Assembly: GCA_964413525.1 (NCBI GenBank)
Contig: CAYPTI010000018.1
Coordinates: 1-7,733 of the forward strand
DNA: 7,733 nucleotides
Reading direction: 5' to 3'
Source of the DNA: CAYPTI01 sp964413525 [NCBI: uncultured bacterium]
Lineage (GTDB): Bacteria; T1Sed10-126
The notes under the pieces are model-generated. The model was not told the origin of the DNA. It was given only the letters and a program-made list of their open reading frames with translations, and ran no database searches. A program made the translations under genes and the position numbers. Shown here one piece after another: positions 4,724 through 7,733 of this stretch (position 1 is its first letter; each line of letters starts with the position of its first letter).

Positions 4724-7501
4724 ATGAATTACTCCGAAACCATTAATCTGCCGGACACCGACTTCTCCATGCGTGCCGGGTTGAGTGAGAACGAACCGAA
4801 CCGGCTCGAACGGTGGGAGGAGATGAACCTGGCCGAGCAAATGGAGGAACGCCGCGAGGACGGCGAGCCGTTCGTCCTTCACGACGGCCCTCCCTACGCG
4901 AACGGCGACGTTCACCTGGGGACCGCCCTGAACAAAATTCTCAAGGACATTCTTGTGAAATACCACACGATGCAGGGACGCCGGTCCCCCTACCGTCCCG
5001 GCTGGGACTGCCACGGGCTGCCAATCGAACACGTGGTGACCTCGGAGAACCCCGAGCTCATGGAGGAGGGAACCCTGGCGGTCCGCCGGGCCTGCAGGGA
5101 ATTCGCCCTTGAGTACGTCGATCAGCAGCGGGATCAGTTCAAGCGACTCGGGGTCACCGGCCGGTGGGACGACCCCTACCTGACGCTGAACGAGGACTAC
5201 GTGGCGGAGGTTCTCGAAAGTCTTCAGGAACTGGTCGAGGAAGGCTACGTCTACCGGCAGCTCAAGCCGGTCCACTGGTGCTGGGACTGCCAGACGGCGC
5301 TGGCCGAGGCCGAGGTCGAATACGCCGACAAAACCTCTCCCGCCGTCTACGTCGACTTCCCCGTTCTGGAGGATCAGCCCCGTCGGCTTAAGTCCGAGGA
5401 CGCTCAGGTCATGATCTGGACGACCACCCCCTGGACGTTGCCCGCCAACGTGGCCATCGCGGTCCACCCGGACCTCTCCTACGTGGAATTCCGGGACCCT
5501 GACGGCGACGTCCACCTGCTGGCGGAACGGTTGCTGGCACCCACGGTCGACCGGAAGGGCTGGTCGACCGCCGACGTCGACGTCCTGCAGACCATCTCGG
5601 GGGAGGAACTGGAGGGACTGGTCTGTTCCCATCCGTTCGTCGAGGACCGGGCCTCAACGGTTATCACCGACGAACTGGTGACCCTCGAACAGGGCACCGG
5701 ATGCGTTCACATCGCTCCCGGCCACGGTCAGGAAGACTTCGCCATCGGCCAGGAACGAGACCTTCCCGTGCTGTCCCCCGTCAATCGACAGGGAAAATTC
5801 ACCGCCGATTTCCGGGACCTCCAGGGGACCCACGTCTTCGACGCCAACCGGGAACTGGTCGATCGAATGGAAGCGGACGGTTCGCTGTTTTATACCGAAC
5901 CGATCGAACACTCCTATCCGCACTGCTGGCGCTGCAAGAACCCGGTGATCTTCCGGGCCACCCCGCAGTGGTTTTTGGACGTCGATCACCGGGACCTGAG
6001 AGGTCGAATTCTCCAGGCCGTGTCGGACGTCCGCTGGCGTCCGGACTGGGGGGAGGACCGGTTCCGGTCCATGGTGGAGGAACGACCCGACTGGTGTCTG
6101 TCCCGGCAGCGCGACTGGGGCGTCCCGATTCCGGAAATCACCTGCGAGGACTGCCAGGAAGTGGTGCTGGAGCCGGAGGTTATCGCCAACCTCGCCCGCA
6201 ACGTGAGGATCCGGGGACTGGACACCTGGTTTCAGGAAGGAGCCCACCCCTTTCTGCCGGACGGCTACACCTGTCCCGAGTGCGGGGGAGATACCTTCCG
6301 CCGGGGGGACGACATCCTGGACGTCTGGTTCGATTCCGGGGTCAGTCATCGGGCTGTTCTCCAGCAGGACGACGACCTGGAGTGGCCCGCGAACGTGTAC
6401 CTGGAGGGCACCGACCAGCACCGCGGTTGGTTCCAGGTCTCCATGATCACCGCCGTTGCCCTGGACGGGGAGTCACCCTATAAGGAATGCATCACCAACG
6501 GATTCACGGTGGACGAGGACGGGCGCAAGATGAGCAAATCCCTTGGCAACGTCGTCTCCCCGCATGAGATCATCGAGGAAAACGGAGCCGACATCCTGCG
6601 GCTCTGGGTGGCGGGGGAAAATTTCTACGAGGACATGCCGATCAGCGACGATCTCCTGGATCAGGTGGTGGACCGCTACCGGCGGTTCCGCAACACGTTC
6701 AAATTTTTTCTTGGCAACCTGCAGGATTTCGACGGGTACTCCGCCGACCAGGACGAGGTCCGGCCCGACCGTCTCCACCCGATCGACCGCTGGTTTTTGA
6801 GTGAGCTGTGCGGTCTGGTCAGCCGGGTGACCGAAGCCTACCAGCGCCGCCAGTTCCACCAGGCCATGCAGGAGATCAACAACTTCTGCGCCGGAGAGGC
6901 CTCGGCCCTGTACCTCAACATCGCCAAGGACCGGCTCTACTGTGCCGGGCCGGATTCCTCCGACCGCCGCTCCGCCCAGACGGTCATCCACCATGGAATG
7001 AGCATGCTGGCCCGGTTGTTGGCCCCGGTCCTCAGCTTCACGGCCGACGAGGTCTGGGATTACGTCCCCGGCACCTCCTCGGTTCACCTGGAGGACTGGC
7101 CCGATCCCCCGGCCGGGTGGATTGATTCCTCCCTGACGGAGGATTTTCGGGCTCTGAGAGAGATCCGAGCCGACGTCATGAAGGCCATCGAGGAGGCCGA
7201 GGACCTGGACGCCTCCGACGAGGCGAGGGTCACGATCTCGGCCCCGGGCCGGAGCGGGATCCTCAACCGGCACCGGGAGGTCCTCGAGGAGTGGTTCATC
7301 GTGTCCGAGGTGGTGCTGGACGAAGGAGAGGAAGATTCCGTGACCGTGGAACCCACGGAGCACGAGAAGTGCGACCGGTGCTGGCGGTTTCGCCCCACGG
7401 TCCGGGAACGCGACACGATCGAGGGAGATGCCCTCTGCGACCGGTGCTTCGACGTGCTGGTGGAGGACCTGGAGCTTGCCGGAACCGGTGAGAGCGGGTG
7501 A
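4724..7501 (+). CDS. ileS: Isoleucyl-tRNA synthetase (IleRS), class I, bacterial type
   Basis: Cytoplasmic enzyme that charges tRNA(Ile) with isoleucine and edits misactivated valine. The 925-residue length is normal. The Rossmann fold begins with HDGPPYANGDVHLGTALNK (53-71), where the HIGH motif reads HLGT (64-67). GWDCHGLPIEH (93-103) follows. The CP1 editing domain spans roughly 190-430, with TTTPWTLPAN (233-242) and GTGCVHIAPGHGQEDFAIG (324-342; D338 is the likely conserved editing Asp). SRQRDWGVPIP (460-470), GTDQHRGWFQ (562-571) and KMSKS (602-606) complete the catalytic core. An all-helical anticodon-binding region follows (about 650-820), then a C-terminal zinc knuckle (C883, C886, C905, C908). 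Two further Cys4 sets, C186/C189/C401/C404 and C474/C477/C517/C520, are also complete, so three metal sites are likely. The knuckle type marks the bacterial, normally mupirocin-sensitive class, though sensitivity cannot be read from sequence. Its stop overlaps the lspA GTG by 4 nt. Confidence 0.99.
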   Translation: MNYSETINLPDTDFSMRAGLSENEPNRLERWEEMNLAEQMEERREDGEPFVLHDGPPYANGDVHLGTALNKILKDILVKYHTMQGRRSPYRPGWDCHGLPIEHVVTSENPELMEEGTLAVRRACREFALEYVDQQRDQFKRLGVTGRWDDPYLTLNEDYVAEVLESLQELVEEGYVYRQLKPVHWCWDCQTALAEAEVEYADKTSPAVYVDFPVLEDQPRRLKSEDAQVMIWTTTPWTLPANVAIAVHPDLSYVEFRDPDGDVHLLAERLLAPTVDRKGWSTADVDVLQTISGEELEGLVCSHPFVEDRASTVITDELVTLEQGTGCVHIAPGHGQEDFAIGQERDLPVLSPVNRQGKFTADFRDLQGTHVFDANRELVDRMEADGSLFYTEPIEHSYPHCWRCKNPVIFRATPQWFLDVDHRDLRGRILQAVSDVRWRPDWGEDRFRSMVEERPDWCLSRQRDWGVPIPEITCEDCQEVVLEPEVIANLARNVRIRGLDTWFQEGAHPFLPDGYTCPECGGDTFRRGDDILDVWFDSGVSHRAVLQQDDDLEWPANVYLEGTDQHRGWFQVSMITAVALDGESPYKECITNGFTVDEDGRKMSKSLGNVVSPHEIIEENGADILRLWVAGENFYEDMPISDDLLDQVVDRYRRFRNTFKFFLGNLQDFDGYSADQDEVRPDRLHPIDRWFLSELCGLVSRVTEAYQRRQFHQAMQEINNFCAGEASALYLNIAKDRLYCAGPDSSDRRSAQTVIHHGMSMLARLLAPVLSFTADEVWDYVPGTSSVHLEDWPDPPAGWIDSSLTEDFRALREIRADVMKAIEEAEDLDASDEARVTISAPGRSGILNRHREVLEEWFIVSEVVLDEGEEDSVTVEPTEHEKCDRCWRFRPTVRERDTIEGDALCDRCFDVLVEDLELAGTGESG

Positions 7502-7733
7502 GTTCCCGCACGTGGACCCTGGCGTGGCTATATTTTCTCGCCGGGGCCGTTTTCCTGCTCGATCAGGTTACCAAGCTCCTGGTGGAAGCCCGGTTTCCGT
7601 CGTCCCCGGGGGGCGTAACCCTGATCGCCCGGTGGGACTTCCTGCGCCTTCATTACGTCACCAACCCGGGCGCCGCCTGGGGCATTCTGCCCGGCCAGAC
7701 CTGGCTGTTCGTTGTGGTGGCCGGACTGGTCTC
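7498..7733 (+). CDS. lspA: Lipoprotein signal peptidase (signal peptidase II), 5' part only
   Basis: Inner-membrane aspartyl protease that cleaves the signal peptide from diacylglyceryl-prolipoproteins. Only the first 78 codons lie in the window, about half of a typical LspA of about 160 residues. The first transmembrane helix (about residues 8-22) ends in the family motif DQVTK (22-26). A periplasmic stretch follows, then RLHYVTNPGAAWGIL (50-64), which carries the conserved N-x-GAA-x-G block. A second hydrophobic segment begins near 69. The two catalytic Asp residues lie beyond the window edge and cannot be checked. The start is GTG, overlapping the ileS TGA as GTGA; no in-frame ATG is nearby, and only a weak GGTGAG (7487-7492) precedes it, so translation is probably coupled to ileS. 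The ileS-lspA pairing is common in bacteria. Confidence 0.95.
   Translation, partial: MSSRTWTLAWLYFLAGAVFLLDQVTKLLVEARFPSSPGGVTLIARWDFLRLHYVTNPGAAWGILPGQTWLFVVVAGLV

Noticed and set aside
4403-5632. 409-codon open frame on the - strand across the gap and the ileS 5' half
   Set aside because: It mirrors ileS codons over most of its length and has no recognisable domain. The part over the gap is not enough to support a gene.

Overview
The window is a compact stretch of bacterial housekeeping DNA, all on the + strand, concerned with aminoacyl-tRNA synthesis and leading into lipoprotein processing. The order is gatC (117-401), gatA (401-1879), gatB (1876-3312), an unrecognised two-TM coiled-coil membrane protein (3309-4406), a 317-bp gap (4407-4723), ileS (4724-7501), and the 5' end of lspA (7498-7733, cut by the window edge). 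No tRNA or rRNA gene, CRISPR array, insertion sequence or prophage signal is visible.

Organism: the DNA is GC-rich and the proteins are very rich in Asp and Glu, with Arg far outnumbering Lys. GatC has 28 acidic residues in 94, against 2 Lys and 6 Arg. This composition is typical of halophilic or halotolerant bacteria. GatCAB implies that Gln-tRNA(Gln) and/or Asn-tRNA(Asn) is made by transamidation. IleS is the bacterial type with a C-terminal zinc knuckle, and lspA confirms a bacterium. The gene order and the all-Cys zinc knuckles recall deltaproteobacterial or Firmicutes-like lineages, but I cannot place the organism from this window alone.

Layout: the first four genes form one unit. Each junction is a 1- or 4-nt stop/start overlap (TGATG, GTGA, ATGA), so the orphan membrane gene is translationally tied to the amidotransferase genes. 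The gap before ileS is the only place with room for regulation. It holds a perfect TATAAT, a 14-bp palindrome matching the Gram-positive LexA (SOS) box CGAAC-N4-GTTYG, a possible 21-codon leader ORF ending inside the ileS ribosome binding site, and several small hairpins. ileS and lspA then overlap by GTGA and form a second coupled unit, in the gene order known from many proteobacteria.

Function: GatCAB amidates mischarged Glu-tRNA(Gln) or Asp-tRNA(Asn), IleS charges tRNA(Ile), and LspA removes lipoprotein signal peptides. The role of the membrane protein is unknown. I see no strong evidence for a new multi-gene system. The items most worth a second look are the orphan coiled-coil gene and the SOS-box-like operator in front of ileS.
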